Assembly (NCBI RefSeq): GCF_022788655.1 | Contig: NZ_CP084951.1 | Coordinates: 1,922,001 to 1,986,000 of the forward strand | Reading direction: 5' to 3' | DNA length: 64,000 nucleotides | Origin: Sulfitobacter indolifex | GTDB lineage: Bacteria > Pseudomonadota > Alphaproteobacteria > Rhodobacterales > Rhodobacteraceae | Shown here: positions 36,443 to 45,549 of the stretch, piece after piece | Layout of the letters: every line of letters starts with the position of its first letter | Numbering within the stretch: position 1 is the first letter of the stretch | Program-made: the position numbers and the translations under genes | Notes under the pieces: generated by a model | Told to the model about the DNA's origin: nothing | Database searches by the model: none | The model's input: the letters and a program-made list of their open reading frames with translations, nothing else

Positions 36443-37189
36443 ATGGATTCGTGCATGACAACAGATTCTTCATATGGGCAGGTCCTTACCCTGCCACGGC
36501 GCAAGCCGTCGACGCCCCCAGAGCCGGGGGTGCTGGCCAGTCATGCGCCGCTGACGGATGTCTTTCCGACGGGTTTTGCCGCGCCCTCGGCCACCGGTTT
36601 TGTGCTCTCGCTGCTGCCCCAAAGCGCGGGGCCGGTGCTTTGGGTGCAGGACTTCTTGTCGCGGCGCGAGAATGGGGCGCCGTATACGCCCAGCCTGCGC
36701 GGTTTCGGGCTAGAGCAGCCGGTGCTGCTGGTCACGGTCAGCCATCCCCGCGACGTGCTTTGGACGATGGAGGAAGGGGCGGCCTGCGCGGGCCTCTCGG
36801 CCGTGATCGGCGAGGTGCATGGCGGGCCGGAGGTGCTGGATTTCACCGCCACCAAACGGCTGTCGCTCAGGGCCGAGGCGTCGGGCGTGCCGCTGTACCT
36901 CATTCGCAGCGGCGATCCGGGCGGCTTAAGTGCGGCGCGGATGCGTTGGCGCATCTCTGCCCTGCCCTCGCAAGCCCATCCGCAGGATGCCCAAGCCCCG
37001 GGTGCCGCACGGTGGGATCTCGACCTGTTTCGCGCCCGTGGGCATCCGCCGGGGCGTTGGGTGGCCAGCCATGACCCCGACAAACGCCAAAGCCCCCGCG
37101 CCGCAGATCGTCTCCGTCTGGTTCCCTATGCTGACGATGGAGCGGTGGCGCCGGGTGATCGCCCAATACCGCAGCGTGCCGGGGAATGA
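36443..37189 (+). CDS. imuA: mutasome accessory protein ImuA
   Basis: A 248-residue ImuA/SulA-like protein, first gene of the imuA-imuB-dnaE2 translesion cassette. It has a RecA-like layout (TGFVLSLLPQSAGPVLWVQD; GLEQPVLLVTVSHPRDVLW) without a clear Walker A. The ATG at 36443 comes two bases after the LexA box and lacks a ribosome site; ATG 36455 is an alternative. Its frame runs 119 bases into imuB, a longer overlap than the few bases usual elsewhere in this window. The last 35 residues may be dispensable. Confidence 0.87.
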   Translation: MDSCMTTDSSYGQVLTLPRRKPSTPPEPGVLASHAPLTDVFPTGFAAPSATGFVLSLLPQSAGPVLWVQDFLSRRENGAPYTPSLRGFGLEQPVLLVTVSHPRDVLWTMEEGAACAGLSAVIGEVHGGPEVLDFTATKRLSLRAEASGVPLYLIRSGDPGGLSAARMRWRISALPSQAHPQDAQAPGAARWDLDLFRARGHPPGRWVASHDPDKRQSPRAADRLRLVPYADDGAVAPGDRPIPQRAGE

Positions 37190-38624
37190 CGTGCCGGTCG
37201 TCCTGTCTCGCGACGGCAGCCATGGGCCGGTGGTGCATGGGCTGAGCGCGGCGGCTCAGGCGCGCGGGATCGATGCCGGCGCACGGGTGGTCGATGTTCA
37301 GGCCATTCACCCCGATCTGCATGTGGAACCTGCGGATCTGGAGGGCGACGAGGCGCTGATCCAACGGCTGGTGCATTGGGCGCGGCGCTGGTGCCCCTGG
37401 ACGGCGCGGGACGTGGATCATGGGCTGCTGCTGGACGTCACCGGCTGCACCCATCTGTTTGGTGGTGAGGCGGCGATGCTGCGCGACATCCGGGCGCGCT
37501 TTGCATTGCAGGGACTGACGGCACGGGTCGCCATGGCCCCCACCCCCGGTGCCGCGCAGGCGCTGGCACGCTTCGGCTCCGGCGCGCAGATTTGCACCGC
37601 TAGGGATGTGGCCACCGCCCTCGCCCCCCTGCCCGTCGTCGCCCTGCGGCTCGATGCCCAGACCACGCGGCTCTTGGACCGTCTGGGCCTCAAGACCATC
37701 GGCGCGCTGAGCGATCTGCCCCGCGCCGCGCTCATGCGCCGCTTCGCCAGTCTCAAGCCTGCACGCAACCCGCTGATCCTGCTCGACAAGGCCTTGGGTA
37801 AAGCATCGGACCCGCTGAACGCCCCGCCGGATCACCGCCACTTCATGACCCGCAGCCGCCTGCCCGAGCCGGTGATCGACCCCGCCCCGCATCTGCCCGC
37901 GCTGGTGGATGACCTCTGCACCCTTCTGGCCCGCGCCGAACTGGGCGCACGGCGGCTGCGTCTGACGATCTACCGCATCGACGGCGATTGGCGCGCCCTT
38001 GGGGTGGCCACGGCGCGGGCCAGCCGCGACCCATCCCACCTGCGCAGGCTGTTCGACGGCAAGCTGGAGAACATCGACAGCGGCTTTGGTTTCGATCTGC
38101 TGACGCTGGAGGCGTTGGCCTGCGAGCCGCTGTCGCTGATCCAAGACCACCTCGAAGGCAAACGCGACCCGTCGGCGGATGTGGCAGGGCTGCTCGACCG
38201 TCTTGCGGCCAAACTGGGGGCGGACAAGGTCAGCTGGCCCGATTGGCAAGAGAGCCACAGGCCCGAGCGGGTGGAGCGCCGTGTCGATGCGCTGCAAGGC
38301 ACGCCCGCCGCAGCACCCACCCTGCTGCGCGACCGCCCCCTGCGCCTGCTGACCCCGCCCGAGGAAGTGCGCGTGATCTATGCCGTGCCCGAAGGCCCGC
38401 CCTCGCAATTCAACTGGCGGCGCGTGACCTATAAAACCATGCGCCACGCGGGGCCGGAGCGCATCGCGCCCGAATGGTGGCGCGACCGCCCCGGCACCCG
38501 TCTGCGCGATTATTATAAAGTGGAGGTCGAAGGCGGCCAGCGCTTCTGGCTCTACCGTGAAGGGGTAATCCACGATGGCCGCGGGGCCGAGCCGCGCTGG
38601 TTTCTGCATGGGATGTTCGCCTGA
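37071..38624 (+). CDS. imuB: ImuB, inactive Y-family DNA polymerase homologue
   Basis: A 517-residue protein related to DinB. The start is set at ATG 37071 because the family-wide opening IVSVWFPMLTMERW follows at once. This segment replaces the catalytic DMDAFF motif of active Y-family polymerases, as expected for ImuB, which acts as a scaffold joining the clamp, ImuA and DnaE2. Other conserved parts are LLLDVTGCTHLFGGE and the little-finger region. The stop overlaps the dnaE2 start (TGATG). Confidence 0.92.
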   Translation: MTPTNAKAPAPQIVSVWFPMLTMERWRRVIAQYRSVPGNDVPVVLSRDGSHGPVVHGLSAAAQARGIDAGARVVDVQAIHPDLHVEPADLEGDEALIQRLVHWARRWCPWTARDVDHGLLLDVTGCTHLFGGEAAMLRDIRARFALQGLTARVAMAPTPGAAQALARFGSGAQICTARDVATALAPLPVVALRLDAQTTRLLDRLGLKTIGALSDLPRAALMRRFASLKPARNPLILLDKALGKASDPLNAPPDHRHFMTRSRLPEPVIDPAPHLPALVDDLCTLLARAELGARRLRLTIYRIDGDWRALGVATARASRDPSHLRRLFDGKLENIDSGFGFDLLTLEALACEPLSLIQDHLEGKRDPSADVAGLLDRLAAKLGADKVSWPDWQESHRPERVERRVDALQGTPAAAPTLLRDRPLRLLTPPEEVRVIYAVPEGPPSQFNWRRVTYKTMRHAGPERIAPEWWRDRPGTRLRDYYKVEVEGGQRFWLYREGVIHDGRGAEPRWFLHGMFA

Positions 38625-41600
38625 TGCCCGAGCAGGAGGGACATAAGCGCCGGACGCTGGGCGAGGACGGGTTCAGCGCACCGCCCCGTGCGGAATATGT
38701 GGAGTTCGGACTGGCCAGTTGCTTTTCCTTCCTCCGCGCCGCCTCGGACGCCGTCGATCTGGTCGAGACGGCGCATTACCACGGCTATGACAGCCTCGGC
38801 ATCGCGGATCACAACACGCTGGCGGGCGTGGTGCGGCTGCATGTGGAGGCCGAAAAGGCGCATATTCGCCCGCTGATCGGGGCACGGCTGGTGCTGCTCT
38901 GTGGCACCGAACTGCTGGCCTATCCGCAAGACCGCGCCGCCTATGCGCGGCTCTCGACGCTGCTGTCGGCGGGCAAGATGCAATCGGTGGACGGCGAATG
39001 GCAGCAAAAGGGCGAGACCCATCTGACGCTGGAGATGCTGGCCCAACACGCCGAAGGGCTGCACCTGATCGTCATGCCGCCCGAGAACCTTGATGTCTTT
39101 GCCGCTGGCCTGCCGCGCCTGGTCAAGGCGCTGCCGGGGATGCGGCATGTGGGCGCGAGTTTCCTTTACCGGGGCGATGACCGGGCGCGGATCAATCGGC
39201 TGGATGCGCTGGCCCGTGCGCAGGGTCTGACGATCTTGGCGACCAACGACGTGCTCTATCACGCCCGCCACCGGCGGCCCTTGCAGGACGTGATGGTAGC
39301 GATCCGCGAAGGGGTCATCGTGCCGAAAGCGGGCTATCTGCTGGAGGCCAATGCCGAGCGGCACCTGAAATCCCCCGAAGCGATGTGCCGCCTCTTTGCC
39401 GACTGGCCACATGCCATCGCCGCCACACGCAGACTGGCGGACCGGATCACCTTCAAACTCACCGATCTGGCCTATGAATACCCGCATGAGATCGTCCCCG
39501 AAGGCCGCACACCGATGGAGGAACTGTCGCGCCTCACATGGGAGGGCGCTGCGCGGCGTTATCCTGACGGCGTGCCCGAGGCGGTGGAAAAGACCATCCA
39601 CAAGGAATTCGCCCTGATCGAAAGCAAGAAGATCGCCCGCTATTTCCTCACCATCTACGACATCGTGCGCTTTGCCCGGCAGGACGCGCAGCCGCCGATC
39701 CTTTGCCAGGGGCGCGGCTCGGCGGCCAACTCCGCCGTCTGTTTCTGCCTCGGCATCACCTCGGTTGACCCCGCCGTACACAACCTGCTGTTCGAGCGGT
39801 TCCTGTCGGAAGAACGCGACGAGCCGCCCGACATCGACGTGGATTTCGAGCACGAGCGGCGCGAGGAAGTGATCCAGTACATGTACGGCAAATATGGCCG
39901 TCACCGCGCCGGGCTTTGCGCCACCGTGATCCACTACCGCCCACGCTCGGCCATTCGCGAGGTCGGCAAGGCGATGGGGCTGTCGGAAGACGTCACCTCG
40001 AAACTCGCGGGCACGATCTGGGGCAGCTTTGAAGGCCAGATGGACGACGAGCGCACCCGCGAGGCGGGGTTGGACCTGTCGGACCCCTACCTGCGCATGG
40101 TGCTGACGCTGGCCAAACAGATGATCGGCATGCCGCGGCACCTGAGCCAGCACGTCGGCGGCTTTATCCTCACCGAACGCCCCCTGACCGAGATCGTCCC
40201 CATCGGCAACGGCGCCATGCCCGAGCGCAGTTTTATCGAATGGGACAAAGACGACATCGACGCGCTGCAAATCTTCAAGGTCGATATTCTGGCCCTTGGC
40301 ATGCTCACCTGTATCGCCAAATGCTTTGATCTGATCGAGGCGCATTACGACCGCCCGCTGGAACTGGCCACCGTCCCGGTGGAGGACCATGAGGACGACG
40401 CCACTGGGCGGCCCACCTACGATATGCTCTGCAGGGGCGACAGTCTGGGGGTGTTTCAGGTCGAAAGCCGTGCGCAGATGGCGATGCTGCCGAAACTGCG
40501 GCCCCGCGTCTTCTATGATCTGGTGATCGAGGTCGCCATCGTCCGCCCCGGCCCCATTCAGGGCGACATGGTGCACCCCTATCTGCGTCGCCGTCAGGGC
40601 ATGGAAAGCGTAGTCTACCCCGCCCCCGGCCCGGCCTATCCGCAGGACGAATTGTTCAGCATCCTCAGCCGGACGCTGGGCGTGCCGATCTTTCAAGAAC
40701 AGGCGATGAAGATCTCCATCGACGCGGCACAGTTTTCACCGACTGAGGCCAACGAGCTGCGCAAGGCCATGGCCACCTTCCGCTCGCGCGGGACGATTGA
40801 AAAGCTGCAGGACAAGATGGTGGGCCGGATGACCAAGCGCGGCTATGACCCGGTCTTCGCGCAGCGTTGTTTTGATCAGATCAAAGGCTTTGGAGAATAC
40901 GGTTTCCCCGAAAGCCATGCCGCGAGCTTTGCCAAGCTGGTCTATGTCTCAAGCTGGATGAAATGCCACTACCCGGCGGCCTTTGCCTGCGCGCTGCTGA
41001 ACTCGCAGCCGATGGGGTTTTACGCGCCGGCGCAGATTGTGCGCGATGCGCGCGAGCATCAGGTTGAGGTGCGCGGCGTGGATGTGAACCTCTCGGATTG
41101 GAACTGCACGTTGGAGCCTTGTGGCGAGGGCTTTGCCCTGCGGCTGGGGCTGCGCATGGTGGACGGGTTGCAGGAGAAAGCCGCCGCGCGGATCATGGAC
41201 CGGCGCGAGACGCCTTATACGGATGTCGAAGACCTCAAGACCCGGGCCGGCCTCGACGCCAAGGCGATCCGCCAATTGGCCGCCGCCGACACGATGCGCA
41301 GCATGGGGATCGACCGGCGCCAAGCGCTTTGGCAAAGCCAAGGGCTGCGCGACGCGCCTGCTCTGCCGATCTTTGACCATGCCGAGGCGGCGTCTCAGGG
41401 GCCGGAGCCTGAGGTGACGCTCCCGGTGATGCCGAAAGCCGAACAGGTGGTCGCCGATTACCAGACGCTGCGGCTCTCACTTAAAGCGCATCCGATGTCC
41501 TTTTACCGCAGCAGCCTTGCCGCGCAGGGGTTTTCCTCGGCCCGCGATTTGGGGCGGATGGGGCATGGACGGCGGGTCAAGCTCGCCGGGCTGGTGCTGG

Positions 41601-41953
41601 TGCGCCAAAAACCCGGCAGCGCCAAGGGCGTCTGTTTCATCACGCTGGAGGATGAATGCGGGGTCGCGAACCTTGTGATCTGGCCCAATATGTTCAAGCT
41701 CTACCGTCCCACGATCATGGCGGCGCGTCTGCTGGTCGTGGAGGGCCGCGTGCAGACCGATGGGCGGGTGATCCATGTGGTGGCCGATCGGTTAGAAGAC
41801 CGTTCTGACCGGCTGGCGGCGCTGTCGGATGCGCCGATGCCCGGCATCACCACGCGGGGCGATCATCCGACCCATCCGCTGCCCGGTCAGGTGGCGATGC
41901 ATTCCCATCCCCGCGACGCGCGCGTGATCCCCAAGTCGCGTGATTTTCATTAA
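38624..41953 (+). CDS. dnaE2: error-prone DNA polymerase DnaE2 (ImuC)
   Basis: A 1109-residue C-family polymerase. The N-terminal PHP domain (FGLASCFSFLRAASDAVDLV) is present; the polymerase active site PDIDVDF has D403, D405 and D407, and CQGRGSAANSAVCF lies upstream. The C-terminal OB-fold (about 985-1080) is also seen. It lacks the extended tail of replicative DnaE1 and is the translesion subunit of the SOS mutasome with ImuA and ImuB. Its start is coupled to imuB. Confidence 0.95.
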   Translation: MPEQEGHKRRTLGEDGFSAPPRAEYVEFGLASCFSFLRAASDAVDLVETAHYHGYDSLGIADHNTLAGVVRLHVEAEKAHIRPLIGARLVLLCGTELLAYPQDRAAYARLSTLLSAGKMQSVDGEWQQKGETHLTLEMLAQHAEGLHLIVMPPENLDVFAAGLPRLVKALPGMRHVGASFLYRGDDRARINRLDALARAQGLTILATNDVLYHARHRRPLQDVMVAIREGVIVPKAGYLLEANAERHLKSPEAMCRLFADWPHAIAATRRLADRITFKLTDLAYEYPHEIVPEGRTPMEELSRLTWEGAARRYPDGVPEAVEKTIHKEFALIESKKIARYFLTIYDIVRFARQDAQPPILCQGRGSAANSAVCFCLGITSVDPAVHNLLFERFLSEERDEPPDIDVDFEHERREEVIQYMYGKYGRHRAGLCATVIHYRPRSAIREVGKAMGLSEDVTSKLAGTIWGSFEGQMDDERTREAGLDLSDPYLRMVLTLAKQMIGMPRHLSQHVGGFILTERPLTEIVPIGNGAMPERSFIEWDKDDIDALQIFKVDILALGMLTCIAKCFDLIEAHYDRPLELATVPVEDHEDDATGRPTYDMLCRGDSLGVFQVESRAQMAMLPKLRPRVFYDLVIEVAIVRPGPIQGDMVHPYLRRRQGMESVVYPAPGPAYPQDELFSILSRTLGVPIFQEQAMKISIDAAQFSPTEANELRKAMATFRSRGTIEKLQDKMVGRMTKRGYDPVFAQRCFDQIKGFGEYGFPESHAASFAKLVYVSSWMKCHYPAAFACALLNSQPMGFYAPAQIVRDAREHQVEVRGVDVNLSDWNCTLEPCGEGFALRLGLRMVDGLQEKAAARIMDRRETPYTDVEDLKTRAGLDAKAIRQLAAADTMRSMGIDRRQALWQSQGLRDAPALPIFDHAEAASQGPEPEVTLPVMPKAEQVVADYQTLRLSLKAHPMSFYRSSLAAQGFSSARDLGRMGHGRRVKLAGLVLVRQKPGSAKGVCFITLEDECGVANLVIWPNMFKLYRPTIMAARLLVVEGRVQTDGRVIHVVADRLEDRSDRLAALSDAPMPGITTRGDHPTHPLPGQVAMHSHPRDARVIPKSRDFH

Positions 41954-42070
41954 CAAATCTTCATGCTCTGGATGAAGTAAATCGCGCAAGAAGTTGAAAT
42001 TCACACGAAACACATAAAGTAACCGTCACCAGTTGACCCCGCGACCCCGCCTCGCTAGCCTGCCCGCAAT

Positions 42071-42148
42071 CCGTTGGGGTGCCGCAAGGCTGAGAGGTGA
42101 AAACCGACCCATCGAACCTGATCCGGGTCGTACCGGCGTAGGGAACGG
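42071..42148 (+). promoter_or_regulatory. TPP riboswitch (THI element)
   Basis: All conserved blocks are present in order: P1 arm CCGTT with GGGGTGCC, the GGCTGAGA box at 42088-42095, ACCGACCC, the GAACCTGATCCGGGTC box at 42114-42129, ACCGGCGTAGGGAA, and the closing AACGG at 42144-42148. It precedes a ten-gene thiamine operon and would repress it when thiamine diphosphate is bound. Confidence 0.97.
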
Positions 42149-42227
42149 AACCAAGCATCGGCCCCATGCGGCCCGTCGTTTATCCCGTATCCACATGCCC
42201 TTGGCCCATCTGACGAATGGGGGCCAT

Positions 42228-43031
42228 ATGGCGTTTCAAGCACTGACGATTGCGGGCTCTGACAGTGGCGGCGGGGCAGGCATTCAGGCCGATCTCAAGA
42301 CCTTCAGCGCGCTTGGCGTTTACGGGGCCAGCGTGCTCACCGCCGTGACGGCGCAGAACACCCGCGCTGTGACCGGGGTCGAGATGATCTCTCCCGCGAT
42401 GATCCGCGCGCAGATGGCGGCGGTATTCGATGATCTGGCGATTGGCGCGGTCAAGGTTGGCATGTTGGGCGATCCTGAGACAATCAATGCCGTCGCAAAC
42501 GGGCTCGCCAATTGCCGCGCCCCCGTGGTGCTCGACCCGGTGATGGTGGCGAAATCCGGCGATGCGCTGCTTTCCCCCGAAGCGGTGGCGACCCTGTGCG
42601 ACCGGATGCTGCCCCTCGCTCATCTGCTGACCCCGAACCTGCCCGAGGCCGCTCGGTTGCTCGACACGCAGGAGGCTACCGATGAAGCCGCCATGCTGGA
42701 ACAGGGCCGTGCTCTGCTCTCGGCCGGTCCCGGCGCGGTGTTGATGAAGGGGGGGCATGGTACGGGGGAGACCTGTGTGGACCTGCTGATCACCACGGCC
42801 GAAACCCTACGCCTCAGCGCCCCCCGCCAGCACACCACGAACACCCACGGTACCGGTTGCACCCTCTCCGCCGCCATTGCCGCAGGTCTGGCGCGGGGGC
42901 AGACGCTGCCGCACGCCGTGCAGGCTGCGCACACCTATCTGCAACGCGCCATCGCGGTTGCCGACACCCTCAACATCGGCAGCGGCCACGGCCCGGTGCA
43001 CCACTTCCACGCGATCTGGCACGATGAGTGA
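42228..43031 (+). CDS. thiD: hydroxymethylpyrimidine/phosphomethylpyrimidine kinase
   Basis: A 267-residue ribokinase-fold kinase that phosphorylates hydroxymethylpyrimidine twice. The GSDSGGGAGIQADLKTF segment at residues 10-26, the DPVMVAKSG centre and the NTHGTGCTLSAAIAAGLARG anion-hole region are all intact. The start ATG 42228 follows GGGGG; ATG 42195 upstream is less likely. It is first in the thi operon and the entry point for salvaged pyrimidine. Confidence 0.95.
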   Translation: MAFQALTIAGSDSGGGAGIQADLKTFSALGVYGASVLTAVTAQNTRAVTGVEMISPAMIRAQMAAVFDDLAIGAVKVGMLGDPETINAVANGLANCRAPVVLDPVMVAKSGDALLSPEAVATLCDRMLPLAHLLTPNLPEAARLLDTQEATDEAAMLEQGRALLSAGPGAVLMKGGHGTGETCVDLLITTAETLRLSAPRQHTTNTHGTGCTLSAAIAAGLARGQTLPHAVQAAHTYLQRAIAVADTLNIGSGHGPVHHFHAIWHDE

Positions 43032-44004
43032 CGTCACCGTCATCGGCGGGGGCGTTGCGGGGCTTTGGGCCGCGCGGGCCTGTCTGGCGCAAGGGCTGCG
43101 GCCTCGGTTGGTCGACCGCAAAGGCCCGCCCGGCCCGCATGGGTGTTCGTGGTGGGCCGGCGGGATGCTTGCCCCCTTTTGCGAAGGGGCGCTGAGCGAG
43201 CCTGCGGTCGTGAGCCATGGGAAGCGTGCCGCTGACATGTGGTCTGAAGTGACCGAGGTGACCCGACGCGGCACGCTGGTCCTTGCCCCCGAACGCGACC
43301 GCGCTGAAATCCAGCGTTTCGCGGCCCGAACCGAGGGCCATGCCGCCTGCGATGCGGACGCCATCGCGTCGCTTGAGCCAGACCTTGCCCCCCGCCACCG
43401 GCGCGGCCTGTTCTTCACCGACGAAGCGCATCTGAACCCGCGCCAAGCCCTGCATGATCTGACACAGGCGCTCGCTGGCGAGGGCGTGAAGGTCGAGACC
43501 ACGCCCCTCACCCCATCGGAGGTCGCAGGCCCGGTGATCGACTGCCGTGGCATGGCCGCCAGCGCGGACCTGGCTGGCCTGCGTGCGGTGCGCGGCGAGA
43601 TGATCCTGCTGCGCGCGCCTGATGTTACGCTCACCCGCCCGATCCGCCTGCTCCATCCGCGTCACCCGCTCTATGTGGTGCCGCGTGGGAGCGGGATATT
43701 CATGCTGGGCGCGACCCAGATTGAGAGCGCCAGCCGCGCCAAAATGACCGCGCGCTCGGCGCTGGAACTGCTCTCGGCGGCCTATGCGCTCGACCCGCGC
43801 TTTGCCGAAGGGGAGATCGTCGAGATGGGCGCGGACCTGCGCCCGGCTTTTGCCAACAACCTTCCCGGCATCGTGCAACGCAGCGCAGTGCTGCACCTTA
43901 ACGGATTGTTTCGGCATGGGTTTTTGATGGCACCGGCCTTGGCCGAACAGGCTGCGGCCTTTCTTGCAACAGCGACAACGGGGGATCTATTCCGTGAAAA
44001 TTGA
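43024..44004 (+). CDS. thiO: glycine oxidase ThiO
   Basis: A 326-residue FAD-dependent oxidase that turns glycine into iminoacetate (dehydroglycine) for thiazole formation under aerobic conditions. The GGGVAGLWAA nucleotide motif is at residues 8-17, and the substrate-side segments WWAGGMLAPF and VVPRGSGIFMLGATQIES are present. The ATG at 43024 overlaps the thiD end by 8 bases, and its 3' end overlaps thiS by 11. Its presence instead of ThiH indicates aerobic thiazole synthesis. Confidence 0.93.
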   Translation: MSDVTVIGGGVAGLWAARACLAQGLRPRLVDRKGPPGPHGCSWWAGGMLAPFCEGALSEPAVVSHGKRAADMWSEVTEVTRRGTLVLAPERDRAEIQRFAARTEGHAACDADAIASLEPDLAPRHRRGLFFTDEAHLNPRQALHDLTQALAGEGVKVETTPLTPSEVAGPVIDCRGMAASADLAGLRAVRGEMILLRAPDVTLTRPIRLLHPRHPLYVVPRGSGIFMLGATQIESASRAKMTARSALELLSAAYALDPRFAEGEIVEMGADLRPAFANNLPGIVQRSAVLHLNGLFRHGFLMAPALAEQAAAFLATATTGDLFREN

Positions 44005-44191
44005 AGTGAATGGCGAGGCGCGTGAGGTCGCGGCTTCTCAGCTTGATGCGGTCTTGGCGGAGCTTGGCTGGGGCGCGGCGAAAGTCGCCACGGCGCTCAA
44101 CGGCACTTTCGTCCCCGCAGGCGCGCGGGGCGAGACGATGCTGAACGACGGCGACAGGCTCGAAGTGCTCAGCGCCATGCAGGGGGGCTGA
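43994..44191 (+). CDS. thiS: sulfur carrier protein ThiS
   Basis: A 65-residue ubiquitin-fold carrier ending in the essential Gly-Gly (AMQGG). I choose the GTG at 43994 (VKIEVNGEAREV), which gives the usual length, over an upstream start inside thiO. ThiF adenylates the C-terminus and it is then converted to a thiocarboxylate that donates sulfur to ThiG. Confidence 0.93.
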   Translation: MKIEVNGEAREVAASQLDAVLAELGWGAAKVATALNGTFVPAGARGETMLNDGDRLEVLSAMQGG

Positions 44192-44194
44192 GTG

Positions 44195-44956
44195 ATGCGC
44201 GACTTTTACGGCACCACCCTGCCCCTGCCGCTGATGCTGGGCACCGCGCGCTACCCGTCACCGGCGGTGATGGAGGCCGCCTTTCGCCAGAGCGCCGCAC
44301 CTGTCGCGACCGTTTCACTGCGCCGCGAACAGGGCGCGGGTCAGGCGTTTTGGGACATGGTGCGCGGGCTTGGCGTGCATCTGCTGCCCAATACTGCCGG
44401 CTGCCATTCGGCGCGTGAGGCAATCACCACCGCGCAGATGGCGCGGGAGTATTTCCAGACGAATTGGATCAAGCTGGAGGTCATCGGCCATGCCGACACG
44501 CTGCAGCCCGATCCCTTCGGGTTGGTCGAGGCCGCCGAAGTGCTCTGTGCCGATGGGTTCGAGGTGTTTCCCTATACGACCGAGGATCAGGTGCTGGCCG
44601 CGCGTCTGGTCGATGCGGGATGCCGTGTGCTGATGCCATGGGGCGCGCCGATTGGCTCGGGGCTGGGGCTGAACAATCTCCACGGGCTGCGGAGCTTGCG
44701 GGCGGCATTTCCAGATGTGGCAATGGTGATTGACGCAGGTCTCGGCCTGCCCAGCCATGCCGCACAGGCATTGGAGATGGGGTTTGACGCGGTGCTTCTG
44801 AACACCGCCGTGGCCGAGGCCGAAGACCCCGCCGCCATGGCCGAAGCCTTTGCATTGGCCTGCCGCGCAGGTGCGCTCGCCGCCGCCTCTGGCCCCATGG
44901 GGCAACGTGACATGGCTGTGCCCTCAACCCCTGTCATCGGAAAGGCTTGGCTATGA
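44195..44956 (+). CDS. thiG: thiazole synthase ThiG
   Basis: A 253-residue TIM-barrel enzyme that assembles thiazole phosphate from dehydroglycine, deoxyxylulose phosphate and ThiS-thiocarboxylate. The Schiff-base lysine lies in NWIKLEVIG (near residue 90), and [12 protein letters not shown] and [19 protein letters not shown] form the phosphate site. A GTG at 44192 and this ATG at 44195 are both possible starts. The stop overlaps thiE (ATGA). Confidence 0.95.
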   Translation: MRDFYGTTLPLPLMLGTARYPSPAVMEAAFRQSAAPVATVSLRREQGAGQAFWDMVRGLGVHLLPNTAGCHSAREAITTAQMAREYFQTNWIKLEVIGHADTLQPDPFGLVEAAEVLCADGFEVFPYTTEDQVLAARLVDAGCRVLMPWGAPIGSGLGLNNLHGLRSLRAAFPDVAMVIDAGLGLPSHAAQALEMGFDAVLLNTAVAEAEDPAAMAEAFALACRAGALAAASGPMGQRDMAVPSTPVIGKAWL

Positions 44957-45549
44957 ACCTGCCGCATTTTTATCCTGTCTTTGACAGTGCCGCATGGGTC
45001 GCGCGGGCGATGCCGCTGGGCGTGAAACTGGTGCAGTTGCGGATCAAGGACGCGCCTGAAGACGTGCTGCGGGACGAGATTACCATCGCCCTTGACCTCT
45101 GCCGCCAGCACGGCGCGCAGCTGGTGGTGAATGATCATTGGCAGCTCGCGATTGAGCTGGGGGTCGACTGGCTGCATCTGGGCCAAGAGGATCTGGATAC
45201 CGCCGACATCCCCGCGATCCGCCGCGCGGGGATGAAGCTGGGCCTGTCGACCCATGACCATGCCGAGCTTGAGCGTGCGCTTGCCCTCGCCCCTGATTAC
45301 ATCGCGCTTGGCCCCGTCTACCCGACGATCTTGAAAAAGATGAAATGGACTGAACAAGGTCTCGACCGGCTGACCGAATGGAAGGCTCGGATCGGGGATA
45401 TCCCGCTGTGCGCCATCGGCGGGATGAGTGTCGCCCGCGCGCCGGGGGCCTTTGCCGCTGGGGCCGATATGGTGGCGGCGGTCACGGATATCACCCTAAA
45501 CGCCGACCCCGAAGCGCGGATGCGCGAATGGCTCGAGGTGACGGCATGA
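44953..45549 (+). CDS. thiE: thiamine phosphate synthase ThiE
   Basis: A 198-residue TIM-barrel enzyme that couples pyrimidine diphosphate to thiazole phosphate. Conserved parts are [44 protein letters not shown] and IGGMSV. It is slightly shorter than many homologues but complete. The start ATG 44953 overlaps the thiG stop and follows AAAGG. The stop overlaps the thiF start. Confidence 0.94.
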   Translation: MNLPHFYPVFDSAAWVARAMPLGVKLVQLRIKDAPEDVLRDEITIALDLCRQHGAQLVVNDHWQLAIELGVDWLHLGQEDLDTADIPAIRRAGMKLGLSTHDHAELERALALAPDYIALGPVYPTILKKMKWTEQGLDRLTEWKARIGDIPLCAIGGMSVARAPGAFAAGADMVAAVTDITLNADPEARMREWLEVTA

